The notes under the pieces: model-generated
What the model was told of the DNA's origin: nothing
Database searches by the model: none
Seen by the model: only the letters and a program-made list of their open reading frames with translations
NCBI GenBank assembly: GCA_963832365.1
Contig: CAWHUL010000011.1
Span: 1 to 64,000, forward strand
Reading direction: 5' to 3'
Length of the DNA: 64,000 bases
Source of the DNA: CAWBRT01 sp963832365
GTDB lineage: Bacteria; Acidobacteriota; Terriglobia; Terriglobales; Acidobacteriaceae
Position numbers and translations under genes: made by a program
In this document: positions 44,285 through 54,213 of the stretch, piece by piece
How positions within the stretch are numbered: the stretch's first letter is position 1
Layout of the letters: the number at the start of each line of letters is the position of its first letter

Positions 44285-45144
44285 ATGTTTTCCATCGCCG
44301 CGGGGAGGACAGATCGCCTCGTCGGATGAGGAAGGGCATGTACCTGCTGCCGTCTTTGTTCACGACAGCCAATCTCGCGGCCGGGTACTACGCAATTTCG
44401 CAGGCGGTGATTGGCAGCGCGCAGGAACCGTGGCACTTCAACCTCGCAGCCATCGCGATCGGCTTTGCCGTGCTGTTCGACGGCATGGACGGCGCCATCG
44501 CGCGCATGACCAATACGACCAGCGACTTCGGGCGCGAGCTGGATTCCCTGGCCGATGTCGTTACGTTTGGCGTGGCTCCGGCTTTGCTCGCCTGGATGTG
44601 GGGCTTCCGGCAGCTTCCGTTGATGATCGATGCCGCAGCGAGATCGCGGATTATCCAGTTTGGCGCCATCGCCTCATTCATTTTTCTGGCTGCCGGCGCG
44701 GCCCGGCTGGCTCGCTTCAATATTGCGGTGAACCCGCAACCCACGAATCCGGGCCGTCCGGGGCGCAAATATTTTGTCGGCATGCCGATCCCTGGCGCGG
44801 CGGCATGTATCGCCGCAATGGTTCATCTGGTGCATGGAGACCCCATCGAGAAGTGGTGGTATTCGGCCATCTGGATCGCGGTGGTCATGATCCTGGGATT
44901 CCTCATGGTGAGCCGATGGCGATTCTGGAGCGCCAAGAGCATCGATTTCCGAAGCCGGCATCCGTTTCGGCTCGTCCTGATCATGTGCGGACTTATCGCT
45001 TCGATCTGGTATTACTCCCGCTACGTACTTTTTGCGCTCGCGGTTCTTTATCTGATTTCGGGCGTGTGGGCTCGGTTGTTCTACGCTATAAAGCGGCGCA
45101 CGGCTTTGCCGCCTGCTCCTCCGCAAGAGGTCACCGGACATTGA
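44281..45144 (+). CDS. pssA: CDP-diacylglycerol-serine O-phosphatidyltransferase
   Basis: 287 residues, polytopic. The CDP-alcohol phosphatidyltransferase motif D-G-x2-D-G-x-A-R-x8-G-x3-D-x3-D is spelled DGMDGAIARMTNTT then SDFGRELDSLADVV. Six or more membrane helices follow. Makes phosphatidylserine for the upstream decarboxylase. Its TGA shares a base with the next ATG. Confidence 0.93.
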   Translation: MNVFHRRGEDRSPRRMRKGMYLLPSLFTTANLAAGYYAISQAVIGSAQEPWHFNLAAIAIGFAVLFDGMDGAIARMTNTTSDFGRELDSLADVVTFGVAPALLAWMWGFRQLPLMIDAAARSRIIQFGAIASFIFLAAGAARLARFNIAVNPQPTNPGRPGRKYFVGMPIPGAAACIAAMVHLVHGDPIEKWWYSAIWIAVVMILGFLMVSRWRFWSAKSIDFRSRHPFRLVLIMCGLIASIWYYSRYVLFALAVLYLISGVWARLFYAIKRRTALPPAPPQEVTGH

Positions 45145-46199
45145 TGAAAAGTTCGAAACCAGAAACCAATCAGGGAGCAAAATTCCTGGTTGCCATTATT
45201 GGCGCCGCTACGCTCAAGGGCAAGGAACTCAAGGACCTGCTCTCGGAGCGCAACTTTCCAACCGGCAATATCCGGTTGCTTGACGACGAAGATGCGCTCG
45301 GACAGCTCGACTCGGTGGGCGACGAGCCCTCGTTCATTCAAAGCGTTACGGCGGAACACCTGAGCGGCGTCGATTTTACTTTCTTTGCGGCCCAGGAAGC
45401 CTGCACAAACAAGACGTGGGAGATGGTGCGCCGCGCGGGCAGCGAGATTATCGATGTGACCTATGCGCTGGATGCCCGTCCGGAAGCCGCGATTCGCGCC
45501 CCATGGCTTGAGCAGGAACTCGGCGAGGGTCACCCGGTGCAACTGGTCACGACTCCTGTGGTCATCGCGCATCCGGTGTCGGTGGTGCTTGGATTGTTGC
45601 TGGTGCGGCTCCACAAGCGTCACAAAATCCGTCGTGCCAACGCGACCATTCTGGAACCCGCCAGCGAGCGCGGGCGCGGTGGAATGGACGAACTCCATGA
45701 GCAGACGGTGAATCTGCTTTCGTTTCAGCAATTGCCCATGATGGTTTTCGGAACGCAGGTGGCGTTCAACGTCGTGCCGAGCTTTGGCGAGGGGGCCGAG
45801 CCTACCATGGCTTCCATTGAAGACCGCATGCTGCGCCATTACCGCGCCATCACCAATAAGCGCGCCCCCGTGCCTTCGCTGATGCTTTTGCACGTTCCCG
45901 TCTTCCACGCTCACACCTTTTCCATATACATTGACCTCGAGTCGCCGACTACGCTGGCTGAATTCGAGGCGGCGCTTGCCGGTGAACACGTCGAGTTTGT
46001 CAACGAGAAGCCGGGCGAGCCCAGTAATTTGAACGCCGCCGGCGAGCAGGACGTTCAGGTTACTGTTCGGGCAGACGCGAACAGCAAGACCGGTTTCTGG
46101 ATCTGGGCGGCCGCCGATAATCTTCGCGTCTCGGCGTCGCTCGCGGTGGAGGCCGCCGAAGACATGGCCACCACGCGTCCCCGGGGGAAGGTGCAGTGA
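45144..46199 (+). CDS. Aspartate-semialdehyde dehydrogenase-like protein lacking the catalytic Cys
   Basis: 351 residues from the ATG at 45144 (a much longer upstream frame is a shadow of pssA). N-terminal Rossmann part (FLVAIIGAATLKGKELKDLL) and dimerisation part (RANATILEPASERGRGGMDEL) follow Asd/ArgC. At the active site, where Asd has N-P-N-C-S/T, this reads TTPVVIAHPVSVVLGLLL: no Cys. So it cannot be a normal dehydrogenase. Acidobacteria keep this paralogue here between pssA and lptE, suggesting a structural or envelope role. Overlaps lptE by one codon. Confidence 0.8.
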   Translation: MKSSKPETNQGAKFLVAIIGAATLKGKELKDLLSERNFPTGNIRLLDDEDALGQLDSVGDEPSFIQSVTAEHLSGVDFTFFAAQEACTNKTWEMVRRAGSEIIDVTYALDARPEAAIRAPWLEQELGEGHPVQLVTTPVVIAHPVSVVLGLLLVRLHKRHKIRRANATILEPASERGRGGMDELHEQTVNLLSFQQLPMMVFGTQVAFNVVPSFGEGAEPTMASIEDRMLRHYRAITNKRAPVPSLMLLHVPVFHAHTFSIYIDLESPTTLAEFEAALAGEHVEFVNEKPGEPSNLNAAGEQDVQVTVRADANSKTGFWIWAAADNLRVSASLAVEAAEDMATTRPRGKVQ

Positions 46200-46726
46200 A
46201 GTCTCGCTCATGGGCAAAGGTTTGCGGAGTGCTGCTGCTCGCGATCGTGAGCCTGCCGGGCTGCGGCTATCATGTGGCGGGCAAGGCTTCGCGTTTGCCG
46301 GAGAACGTTCGTACCCTCGCCGTGCCCACGTTTCAGAATAGAACCCAGACCTACCGTATCGAGGCCAAGCTCACCGCGGCTGTCGTTCGCGAGTTTAATG
46401 CCCGAACCAAATACCGGATTGTCAGCGATCCGGCCAACGCCGATGCCACCATGCGCGGCAGCGTGCTGAGCACGCAGATCGAGCCGCTGACTTATGACCC
46501 GCGGACCGGGCGCGCCTCTGCCGGCGTGATCACCATCCGCATGAGCGTGACACTCACGGGTAACAATGGCGAGATTTTCTTCCGAAACACCAACTACCTG
46601 TTCCGCGACGAATATCAGTCACCTCAGCAGGTTTTCAGCTTCTTCGAGGAGCAAGACCCCGCGTTTGACCGCCTCTGCAACGAATTTGCGCGCACGCTGG
46701 TGAGCAACGTCCTGGAGGCCTTCTGA
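46196..46726 (+). CDS. lptE: LPS-assembly lipoprotein LptE-like
   Basis: 176 residues from a GTG at 46196 overlapping the previous stop. Lipoprotein signal: VCGVLLLAIVSLPGCGYHVAG, lipobox LPGC. The mature part (LPENVRTLAVPTFQNRTQTY, VVREFNARTKYRIV, ADATMRGSVL) is the LptE fold. Anchors LptD in the outer membrane for LPS insertion. Directly precedes holA, as in many Gram-negatives. Confidence 0.88.
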   Translation: MKSRSWAKVCGVLLLAIVSLPGCGYHVAGKASRLPENVRTLAVPTFQNRTQTYRIEAKLTAAVVREFNARTKYRIVSDPANADATMRGSVLSTQIEPLTYDPRTGRASAGVITIRMSVTLTGNNGEIFFRNTNYLFRDEYQSPQQVFSFFEEQDPAFDRLCNEFARTLVSNVLEAF

Positions 46727-47850
46727 AGACCTTTGCGGTAGTCGAGCGCTTCATTGCCGATGTCAGCGCGCGCAAGCTGAAGCCGGGATACGTCCTCGCC
46801 GGCGATGAAGCTTTTTTCCGCAGGAAGTGCCGCGAGGCCGTGCTCGAACATCTGCTTCCGATTGAACTCCGCGACTTCGGTTTGCACGACCTCGACCTGG
46901 AAGAGACTCCGGTTCAGGAAATCCTCGACCAGGCGCTTACGCCGTCGTTGATGGCGCCGTTCCAGGTTTTCTTTGTGCGCGGCGTCAAGGCCCTTTACGG
47001 GCGCGGCAAGCACGATGCCGAGTTCGAGGCGTTAAGGCAGTATTTCGCCCATCCGAATCCCGATGCGCTGATCCTCTTCATCGCCGACCACATTGGCATC
47101 CCCGCCGATCCCCGGCGCATGGAGATGACCGACAAGGATCGCTACCAGCGGATTCGCGAAACCCTGGGCGAGCTCTGCACCATCGTGGAGCTGGCGCGCG
47201 TGGATGAAGCAGAGGCCTCGCGATGGATCGCCGAAGCCGCAACCGCGCGGGGAGTGAAGATCGACACCGATGCGGCTCGCGAGCTGGTGGACGCGCTCGG
47301 CGGCGACATGATGATGATTTCCGGCGAACTGGAAAAGCTCATCCTCTACGCCGGCGAAAAAAAACGCATCACGCTCGGCGACGTGGAGACTATGGTGCTG
47401 GCCGCCAAACAGCGCACGCTCTATGAGCTCACCGATGCGATCTCGGCCAAGGATCGCCCCCGCGCGCTGGCCATCATCGACGCAATTCTTTCCACCGGCG
47501 ACGGCGACGAAGCCGCCATCGGGCACCTCTATATGCTGGCCAAGACCTTCCGCCAGATGCTGGTCATCAGCGAGCATAACGTGCGCGACTCGCGCGCTTT
47601 GTGGCAGGTGCTGTGGCAGGGGTTCCGCGTGCCGCCCTTCGCCGCCGACGATATCGTGCGCCAGGCGCGCCGCTACAAATCACGCCGCGAACTGACGCGG
47701 GCCATCCGGCTCATCGCGCGCGCCGACCTGGCCTTGCGCTCCAGCCCTCCAAGCAAGCGCCTGGTGCTGGAAAAACTCGTCCTCGAACTATCCTCCGAGC
47801 CCAAGGCCGCCGAAACCTCGCAGTGGCAACAGGAAGAATTGCCGGTGTGA
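46723..47850 (+). CDS. holA: DNA polymerase III subunit delta
   Basis: About 375 residues if started at the CTG at 46723, which overlaps the lptE stop and follows GGAGG by four bases. No ATG, GTG or TTG exists in frame until the GTG at 46840, by which point conserved sequence (KPGYVLAGDEAFFRRKC) would be lost. The body is typical HolA: FVRGVKALYGRGKHDAEF, LIFIADHIGIPADPRRM, ALGGDMMMISGELEKLILYAG, RALAIIDAILSTGDGDEAAI. Opens the sliding clamp within the clamp loader. Confidence 0.88.
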   Translation: MKTFAVVERFIADVSARKLKPGYVLAGDEAFFRRKCREAVLEHLLPIELRDFGLHDLDLEETPVQEILDQALTPSLMAPFQVFFVRGVKALYGRGKHDAEFEALRQYFAHPNPDALILFIADHIGIPADPRRMEMTDKDRYQRIRETLGELCTIVELARVDEAEASRWIAEAATARGVKIDTDAARELVDALGGDMMMISGELEKLILYAGEKKRITLGDVETMVLAAKQRTLYELTDAISAKDRPRALAIIDAILSTGDGDEAAIGHLYMLAKTFRQMLVISEHNVRDSRALWQVLWQGFRVPPFAADDIVRQARRYKSRRELTRAIRLIARADLALRSSPPSKRLVLEKLVLELSSEPKAAETSQWQQEELPV

Positions 47851-47936
47851 AAAGGCAGCTCCAAACGTTCCTTTTGGCGCTGCCCTGTTTGGAGTAGCAC
47901 CCCGTGTCTTGCAAAGGGACCATTTGCGTCGCGTTG

Positions 47937-48269
47937 TCACCTCGAATTGACATGGGAAACGTAATAATCCGGGTGTACCCATCCACTCGCATCGGGATTG
48001 TGGAACCAAATCCTAGTTTTTCCGTCCGTCAAAGCGAGCGCCCCGCCCCATCCACTCGCGATCGGCTTAAACTCATCAGCCTCGGCGCGAACGCATTGCG
48101 GGTCTCGGCCAGCCTTCATCCCATCACAAATCTCTTGAACTATCTTCGGCGTCAGAGTCACCCCCAGTGATCTACAGAGGTACATATGCTTGTACTTTCC
48201 TTCGGCAGACACCGAGGCCAAGGGCAGGATAAGCGAGAGCAAAACAATCAAAATCAATTGTCTTTTCAT
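47937..48269 (-). CDS. Exported small hypothetical protein
   Basis: 110 residues from the ATG at 48269, which overlaps the upstream gene's TGA. Signal peptide MKRQLILIVLLSLILPLA with cleavage near VSA-EG. The mature part (CRSLGVTLTPKIVQEICDG, LALTDGKTRIWFHNP) is unrecognised. Cotranslated with the next entry. Confidence 0.6.
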   Translation of the reverse strand: MKRQLILIVLLSLILPLASVSAEGKYKHMYLCRSLGVTLTPKIVQEICDGMKAGRDPQCVRAEADEFKPIASGWGGALALTDGKTRIWFHNPDASGWVHPDYYVSHVNSR

Positions 48270-48544
48270 AGTACGTTTCCCAAAACGCTGGAGAGCGCAG
48301 ATAACAACACCGAGACCGCTGTCCATCTCGCGGCCTTTTTATTCAGCATGGCCGATTTCGTAAATGCGTCCAGCGTTCCAACTGCCCACCCCATTGCCTT
48401 ATCGTCTGTTTCTAGAGGCTCAAAACTTCCCCACGCGGGTGTTACCTCAATTTTGCTCGACTCATGCCAGTAGTGGGCGGCAATTATGCCGGTGACTCCG
48501 CCAACCGCGGCGAGGCAGATAGCTGAAAGCTTAGTCGCGTTCAT
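48266..48544 (-). CDS. Small membrane protein of unknown function
   Basis: 92 residues from the ATG at 48544. Two hydrophobic segments (AICLAAVGGVTGIIAA near the N-terminus; WTAVSVLLSALSSVLG at the C-terminus) flank a short loop (EVTPAWGSFEPLETDD). ATGA overlap with the exported protein downstream. Confidence 0.55.
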   Translation of the reverse strand: MNATKLSAICLAAVGGVTGIIAAHYWHESSKIEVTPAWGSFEPLETDDKAMGWAVGTLDAFTKSAMLNKKAARWTAVSVLLSALSSVLGNVL

Positions 48545-48623
48545 GCGTCTCAAAGGTAAGTTCTGGCTGACATATAATCAACATTGTAATGGCCGGGTGC
48601 CGCGCTAACCTGGGAATGTTGAA

Positions 48624-49229
48624 TCAGGACGTGCTTACTGCCTTGATGTGCTTCAGCACCCTCTCCATTTCGTCGACAATTTCGGCGTCGCCGGTGAGCA
48701 CCACGTCAGCGAACTGGCGTGTCGGGTGTACATAGCGTTGCGCCATGGGCCGCACGGTGGCGTGAGAACTGTTCGAGGACGCTTTCGCGGGTTCGTCCGC
48801 GCTCGCGGGTGTCGCGCTCGATGCGGCGCGCAAGGCATATCTCCTCGCCCAGGTCGACAAAAACCTTGGTCGCCTGCACCGCGCGAATCTCTTCCCAGTA
48901 AAGCGCGAACAAGCCTTCGATAATGATGAACTCGCGCGCGTCGAGGCGTTCCGTTTGCCCGGTGCGAGAGTGGGTTTTGAAATCGTAGATGGGTTTTTCG
49001 ATGGCATCGCCGCGGCTAAGCTGGCGCACGTGTTCGATCAGCAAGGGTGAATCCAGCGACTCGGGAGCATCGAAATTGAAGTGTGCGCGCTGCGCCGGAC
49101 TGAAATGATTCAGGTCGGCGTAGTAAGAGTCCAGGTTCAGCGTGGCGGCCTTCAGATGCCGCGCGAGGTGGGTGCTCAGGTAGCTCTTGCCCGCGCACGA
49201 GGGCCCGGCAATGCCGATCAGGTATGGTT

Positions 49230-49233
<4 letters not shown>
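48624..49233 (-). CDS. udk: Uridine kinase (frameshifted near the C-terminus)
   Basis: Starts at 49233 (overlaps the PNP stop). P-loop GIAGPSCAGKSYLSTHLA, then NLDSYYADLNHF, NFDAPESLD, EKPIYDFKTHSRTG and IIIEGLFALYWEEIRA give a clear uridine/cytidine kinase. After ESVLEQF (about 48767) the frame turns wrong; one base over it resumes ATVRPMAQRYVHPTR and ends at 48624. An extra T in TTCTCACG explains it. Phosphorylates salvaged uridine/cytidine. Part of a salvage operon with punA and a nucleoside transporter. Confidence 0.85.
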
Positions 49234-50124
<891 letters not shown>

Positions 50125-50134
50125 AGCGCAGTGC

Positions 50135-51373
50135 TCATAAAAAGATTCCCGCGATGCAAGCCGACATCAGATTGGCCATCGTACCGCAGATCATGGCGCG
50201 GAAGCCGAGACGTGCCAGGTCTCCGCGGCGATTGGGAGCCAGCGCGCCGAGGCCGCCGATCTGGATGCCAATCGAACTGATGTTGGCGAATCCGCAGAGG
50301 GCAAAGGTGGCGATGGTGAACGAGCGCGGATCGAGCACGGCCTTCTGTGCGCCGAGCATGGTGAAGGCTACCAGTTCGTTCAGCACCATGCGAGTGCCCA
50401 GCAGGTTGCCGATCGCGTGGCAATCGCGAAGCGGGACGCCGATGATGAATGCTATCGGCGCGAAGATCCAGCCGAAAATCGTCTCCAGGCTCGCCGGAAA
50501 CCAGCGGAGCCCATGCGCTGCCAGCCAGCTATGCGCGCCGCCCAGCATTCCATTGAGCAGTGCAATGATGGCCAGAAAAGAAATCAGCATGGCGGCCACG
50601 TTCAGCGCCAGGCCCAGGCCGTCGCTGGTGCCTTTGGCGGCGGCCGCCAGCACGTTCTCGTGCTTTTCTTCTCCCATGTGGATGGCATCCACCGAGCCTT
50701 GCGTTTGCGGGCTCTCGGTTTCAGGCACCATCATTTTGGCCAGCAGGATGGTTCCGGGCGCGGTCATGATGACGGCCGTGAGCAAGTGTTTGGCCTCGAC
50801 TCCGCTGAGAATATAAGCGCCCATGATGCCGCCCGAGACGTGCGCCATGCCGGCGGTCATGATGACCATCAGCTCCGATTGCGTCACCGTGGGCAGAAAC
50901 GGACGAATGGTCAGCGGCGCTTCGGTTTGTCCCATAAAAATGCTGGCCGCCACGTTGAGCGACTCGACGCCGCTGGCGCCCATCAGGCGGGTCATGATGC
51001 GGGCCGCGATGCGGATGATGAACTGCATGACTCCGTAGTGATACAGAATGGCGAAGAACGCGGCGATAAAGATAATGGTCGGCAAAACCTGGAAGGCGAA
51101 ATCAAAGCCATATTTCGAGTGCTTGACGCCAAGCTCGCCGAAGACGAATTGGGAACCGGCAAAAGAATAGCCCAGCAAGCGGTTGACGGCCTCTCCCGCC
51201 GCGGTCAGTGCGCGCCGGCCGTATTCGAACTTGAGCACCAAAAAAGCGAAAAGGATTTGCAGCCCGAGTCCGGTGACGACGGTTCGGGGCCTGATTGCCC
51301 GGCGATTGGCGGAGAACACAAAGGCCAAGCCGAGCAGCACTACGATGCCGATCACACCTGTAAATCGTCCCAT
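50135..51373 (-). CDS. Concentrative nucleoside transporter (NupC/CNT family)
   Basis: 412 residues, about ten membrane segments. CNT hallmarks: MGQTEAPLTIRPFL, TQSELMVIMTAGMAHVSGG and IMGAYILSGV; C-terminal NLLGTRMVLNELVAF and GFANISSIGIQIGGLG. Imports nucleosides with a cation gradient. First gene of the salvage operon transporter-punA-udk. Confidence 0.92.
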   Translation of the reverse strand: MGRFTGVIGIVVLLGLAFVFSANRRAIRPRTVVTGLGLQILFAFLVLKFEYGRRALTAAGEAVNRLLGYSFAGSQFVFGELGVKHSKYGFDFAFQVLPTIIFIAAFFAILYHYGVMQFIIRIAARIMTRLMGASGVESLNVAASIFMGQTEAPLTIRPFLPTVTQSELMVIMTAGMAHVSGGIMGAYILSGVEAKHLLTAVIMTAPGTILLAKMMVPETESPQTQGSVDAIHMGEEKHENVLAAAAKGTSDGLGLALNVAAMLISFLAIIALLNGMLGGAHSWLAAHGLRWFPASLETIFGWIFAPIAFIIGVPLRDCHAIGNLLGTRMVLNELVAFTMLGAQKAVLDPRSFTIATFALCGFANISSIGIQIGGLGALAPNRRGDLARLGFRAMICGTMANLMSACIAGIFL

Positions 51374-51478
51374 CGCGTTCCTATGGCGGGGTCGCCTCTC
51401 ATCACGTTGTAAATCACGGCCCGAAGGAAGGGAAGCAGATTAAGAGTAGTGGGCTAATTTGGATGGTGCCTGGGGAAT

Positions 51479-51512
51479 CCCACGTCAGCCCAATTGCAGG
51501 GCGTGACGTGGG
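51479..51512. repeat. Covarying hairpin repeat, copy 2
   Basis: CCCACGTCA pairs with TGACGTGGG, GCCC with GGGC. Same family in the opposite orientation, between hpt and the transporter gene. Confidence 0.65.
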
Positions 51513-51647
51513 GCACCCGTTCTTTGCATCTGCTTATCTCGCTGGCGCACCCATCGACTCGACGATGTAGACGCTGGCGCTGGCTCCCACTCGGCTGGCT
51601 CCGGCTTCTTCAAATAGGCAAAATAAAATAATCTGCAATCGTTCCCG

Positions 51648-52164
51648 TCAGGGCACGACACAGATGTCGGGAAGATTGCGGTATTTTTCCGCGTAGTCCA
51701 TGCCATAGCCGACGACGAATTCGTCGGGAATTTCAAAGCCGACATAATCCGCCTTGACGGACTTCGGTGCGACGCGACGTCTTGTCCAGCAGTGCGGCAA
51801 TGTGCAGCGTCTTGGGGCGCTTGGCCAGCATCACTCTTCGCAGATATGAGAGCGTCAACCCGGTATCGAGGATGTCTTCGACGAGGATAATGTTCCTGCC
51901 TTCCATCGATTGATCGACATCTTTCAGCAGCTTTACTTCGCCGCTGTTTTGTTTCTCGTTGCCGTAGCTGGAAACGGAGATGAAGTCGAAGGTGGCGTCG
52001 AGCTGGATGCTGCGTGCAAGGTCGCTGAGGAAGATTGCGGCGCCCTTCAGCACCCCAACCAGCACGACTTGCTCTCCGGCGAAGTCGATCGTGATCTTTT
52101 CGCCTAATTGCGCTACCCTTCTCGCTATCTGATCGCGCGTCAAAAGCACTTTGAGGTCGGACAC
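51648..52164 (-). CDS. hpt: Hypoxanthine phosphoribosyltransferase (frameshifted)
   Basis: From the GTG at 52164 (VSDLKVLLTRDQIARRV; GGAG upstream). VVLVGVLKGAAIFLSDLA, FISVSSYGNEKQNSGEVKL and the PRPP site IILVEDILDTGLTLSYL are intact. After LLDKTSRR (about 51778) the frame is lost; one base over it continues VAPKSVKADYVGFEIPDEF and VVGYGMDYAEKYRN to the TGA at 51648. Makes IMP/GMP from free bases released by PNP. Divergent from the adenosine deaminase gene. Confidence 0.87.
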
Positions 52165-52217
52165 TTTGTTATCAGCTCCAGAGAATCTATACTTTTCAGG
52201 AAGTCGGGAAACGAACG

Positions 52218-53861
52218 ATGGTAGAAGCATTTCAGCAAATGTTCAAGCGCCGCCGCGGACAACTGCGCTTGCGTAGTGCATGGCAGCTTCTGTTCTGCCT
52301 GCAGATGGTTTTTCTCGTGCCGGGCTGGGCCAGTCAGGCTTCCCGCCAGGCTCCAGCAAGGCCTGTCGCGGCGACGGCAACCGCGCAACGGCCGGCGTCG
52401 TCCGTGGTGGAAACTCCCGAGCAGAAAACCGCGCGGCTGATGGACTCCGTGAAGTCGAACGGACCCTCTCTCTATGCCTTCCTGAAGCAGATGCCGAAGG
52501 GGACCGATCTGCACAATCACCTGACGGGTGCGGCCTATGCCGAAACCTATGCACGTTTTGCGGCGGAGTCGCACCTTTGTCTCGAAGTGCGGACCATGAC
52601 GCTGATGCAGCCGCCTTGCAAGGACGGGCAGGTCGATGCCGCGCAGTCGCTCACCGATCCCGTTCTCTATCGCCAGATGATCGATGCCTGGTCGATGCGT
52701 GGCTGGAACAGGATGGCCGAGTCCGGGCACGACCACTTTTTCGACTCTTTCTACCGCTTCCATGCGGCCTCGCACGGTCATAACGGCGAGCTGCTGGCCG
52801 AGGTCGTTTCCCGGGCTGCCGATGGAAAAGTGCAGTACCTGGAACTGATGGAGTCTCCCGACGGCGGCAAAGCGGTCGCGTTGGCGGCGAAGATCCAGTG
52901 GGACGAGAATTTCGGCCACATGCGGGACAAGCTGCTGGCCTCGGGAATGAGCGACCTGGTGGCGGATTCGCGGCGCAACCTCGACGCATGGGAGGCGGAT
53001 CGGAACCGGATTCTGAATTGCAACGAGCAGAACAAGGCGCTGGTTCGTCCGGGGTGCGAGGTAACCGTGCGTTACATCTATCCGGTTCTGCGGGCGGTTT
53101 CGCCAGTCCAGGTGTTTTCGCAGATGCTGTTGGCCTTCGAATTGGCGCGGCAGGATTCCCGCATGGTCGCCGTCAACATGGTGCAGCCGGAAGACTGGCT
53201 GGTGCCCTTGCGCGATTTTGGGGTACACATGCGCATCCTGAGCTTCCTCAAGGAGCTTTATCCCAACATCCACGTTTCTCTCCATGCCGGAGAACTTGCG
53301 CCGGGGATGGTTCCCCCCGAGGCGCTTCGCTTCCACATTCGCGAGTCGATTGAGGTGGGGCACGCCGAGAGAATTGGTCACGGCGTCGATGTCATGTATG
53401 AGCAGGACCCGCAAGAGTTGCTTGAGGAGATGGCGCGCCGGAACGTGATGGTCGAGATCAATCTGAGCAGCAATGACGTGATCCTGGGCGTCAGTGGCAG
53501 TCGGCATCCGCTGGCGGCTTACCTGAAAGCTGGAGTTCCGGTCGCGCTCTCGACCGATGACGAAGGGGTTGCGCGCTCGGAGATCACGCGCGAGTATCAG
53601 CGGGCGGTCGAAGACCAGGGCCTCGACTACCCAAGCCTGAAGAAGATGGTTCGCACCGGAATGGAACACGCCTTTCTTCCCGGCCAGAGCCTTTGGACGG
53701 ACGCCCGCAAGTTCGCACTGGTGAAAGAGTGCGCCAATGAAAGACTGACCGCGCACCCATCTGGAGCAGCCTGCCAGAAGTTCCTGTCGGGAAGCGAAAA
53801 GGCCCGCCAGCAATGGCAACTGGAAAAGGCGCTGGCCGATTTCGAAGCGAGTGCGCGGTGA
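52218..53861 (+). CDS. Exported adenosine deaminase-family protein
   Basis: 547 residues. N-terminal hydrophobic segment (WQLLFCLQMVFLVPGW, then ASQASRQ) is a signal peptide or anchor, followed by an Ala/Pro linker. The metal-dependent deaminase motifs are complete: KGTDLHNHLTGA (H-x-H), VSLHAGELAPG, ERIGHGVDVMYE and ALSTDDEGVARSE. It is longer than cytosolic Add (about 340), with an insert after residue 110, like secreted ADGF-type enzymes. It would convert extracellular adenosine to inosine, feeding the transporter, PNP and Hpt genes alongside. Confidence 0.88.
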   Translation: MVEAFQQMFKRRRGQLRLRSAWQLLFCLQMVFLVPGWASQASRQAPARPVAATATAQRPASSVVETPEQKTARLMDSVKSNGPSLYAFLKQMPKGTDLHNHLTGAAYAETYARFAAESHLCLEVRTMTLMQPPCKDGQVDAAQSLTDPVLYRQMIDAWSMRGWNRMAESGHDHFFDSFYRFHAASHGHNGELLAEVVSRAADGKVQYLELMESPDGGKAVALAAKIQWDENFGHMRDKLLASGMSDLVADSRRNLDAWEADRNRILNCNEQNKALVRPGCEVTVRYIYPVLRAVSPVQVFSQMLLAFELARQDSRMVAVNMVQPEDWLVPLRDFGVHMRILSFLKELYPNIHVSLHAGELAPGMVPPEALRFHIRESIEVGHAERIGHGVDVMYEQDPQELLEEMARRNVMVEINLSSNDVILGVSGSRHPLAAYLKAGVPVALSTDDEGVARSEITREYQRAVEDQGLDYPSLKKMVRTGMEHAFLPGQSLWTDARKFALVKECANERLTAHPSGAACQKFLSGSEKARQQWQLEKALADFEASAR

Positions 53862-53917
53862 TGCTGACGTAATCGCTAGAGAGGGTCGCCGAGTGCCCCA
53901 GGTTCCGCGCCGGGTGG

Positions 53918-53948
53918 CCCATTCAAGCCCGTAGTTGGCTTGAGTGGG
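53918..53948. repeat. Covarying hairpin repeat, copy 3
   Basis: CCCATTCAAGCC pairs with GGCTTGAGTGGG (one G-T). A partial copy (GTGCCCCAGGTTCCGCGCC, from 53893) lies directly before it. Confidence 0.6.
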
Positions 53949-54008
53949 GTAGTTGCTTTCGTCCTCATGTCCCGCCAAAATGCCGCTTGGCGAAACACGT
54001 CGGCGCTA

Positions 54009-54213
54009 CCGGATTCGTGATTCTTACGGCGTATCCACGGGCTCCAACTCGGAGAGCTCAGGTTTCGGCACGGCAGCCGGGTGCCCCAGGTTCCGCGCCA
54101 TCTGTTGGCGCTAACCTGGGGTAGTTCCGGATTCGTGATTGGAGCTAGTCCGGAGACTCTTACGGCGTATCCACGGGCTCCAATTCGGAGAGCTCGGGTT
54201 TCGGCACGGCAGC
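54009..54213. repeat. Duplicated gene tail flanking a hairpin repeat
   Basis: 54009-54077 and 54127-54213 are near-identical apart from a short insertion in the second. The unit is the last 50 or so bases of the deoxyribosyltransferase-like gene with its stop and downstream bases. Hairpin copy 4 sits between the two copies. Confidence 0.65.
54084..54121. repeat. Covarying hairpin repeat, copy 4
   Basis: CCCCAGGTT pairs with AACCTGGGG; inner GCGCC with GGCGC. Confidence 0.65.

Noticed and set aside
44430..45143. Long N-terminal extension of the Asd-like gene
   Set aside because: It is an out-of-frame reading of pssA; the ATG at 45144 overlapping the pssA stop is the proper start.
52140..53978. 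612-codon minus-strand ORF
   Set aside because: Antisense shadow of the adenosine deaminase gene, which has all catalytic motifs on the plus strand.
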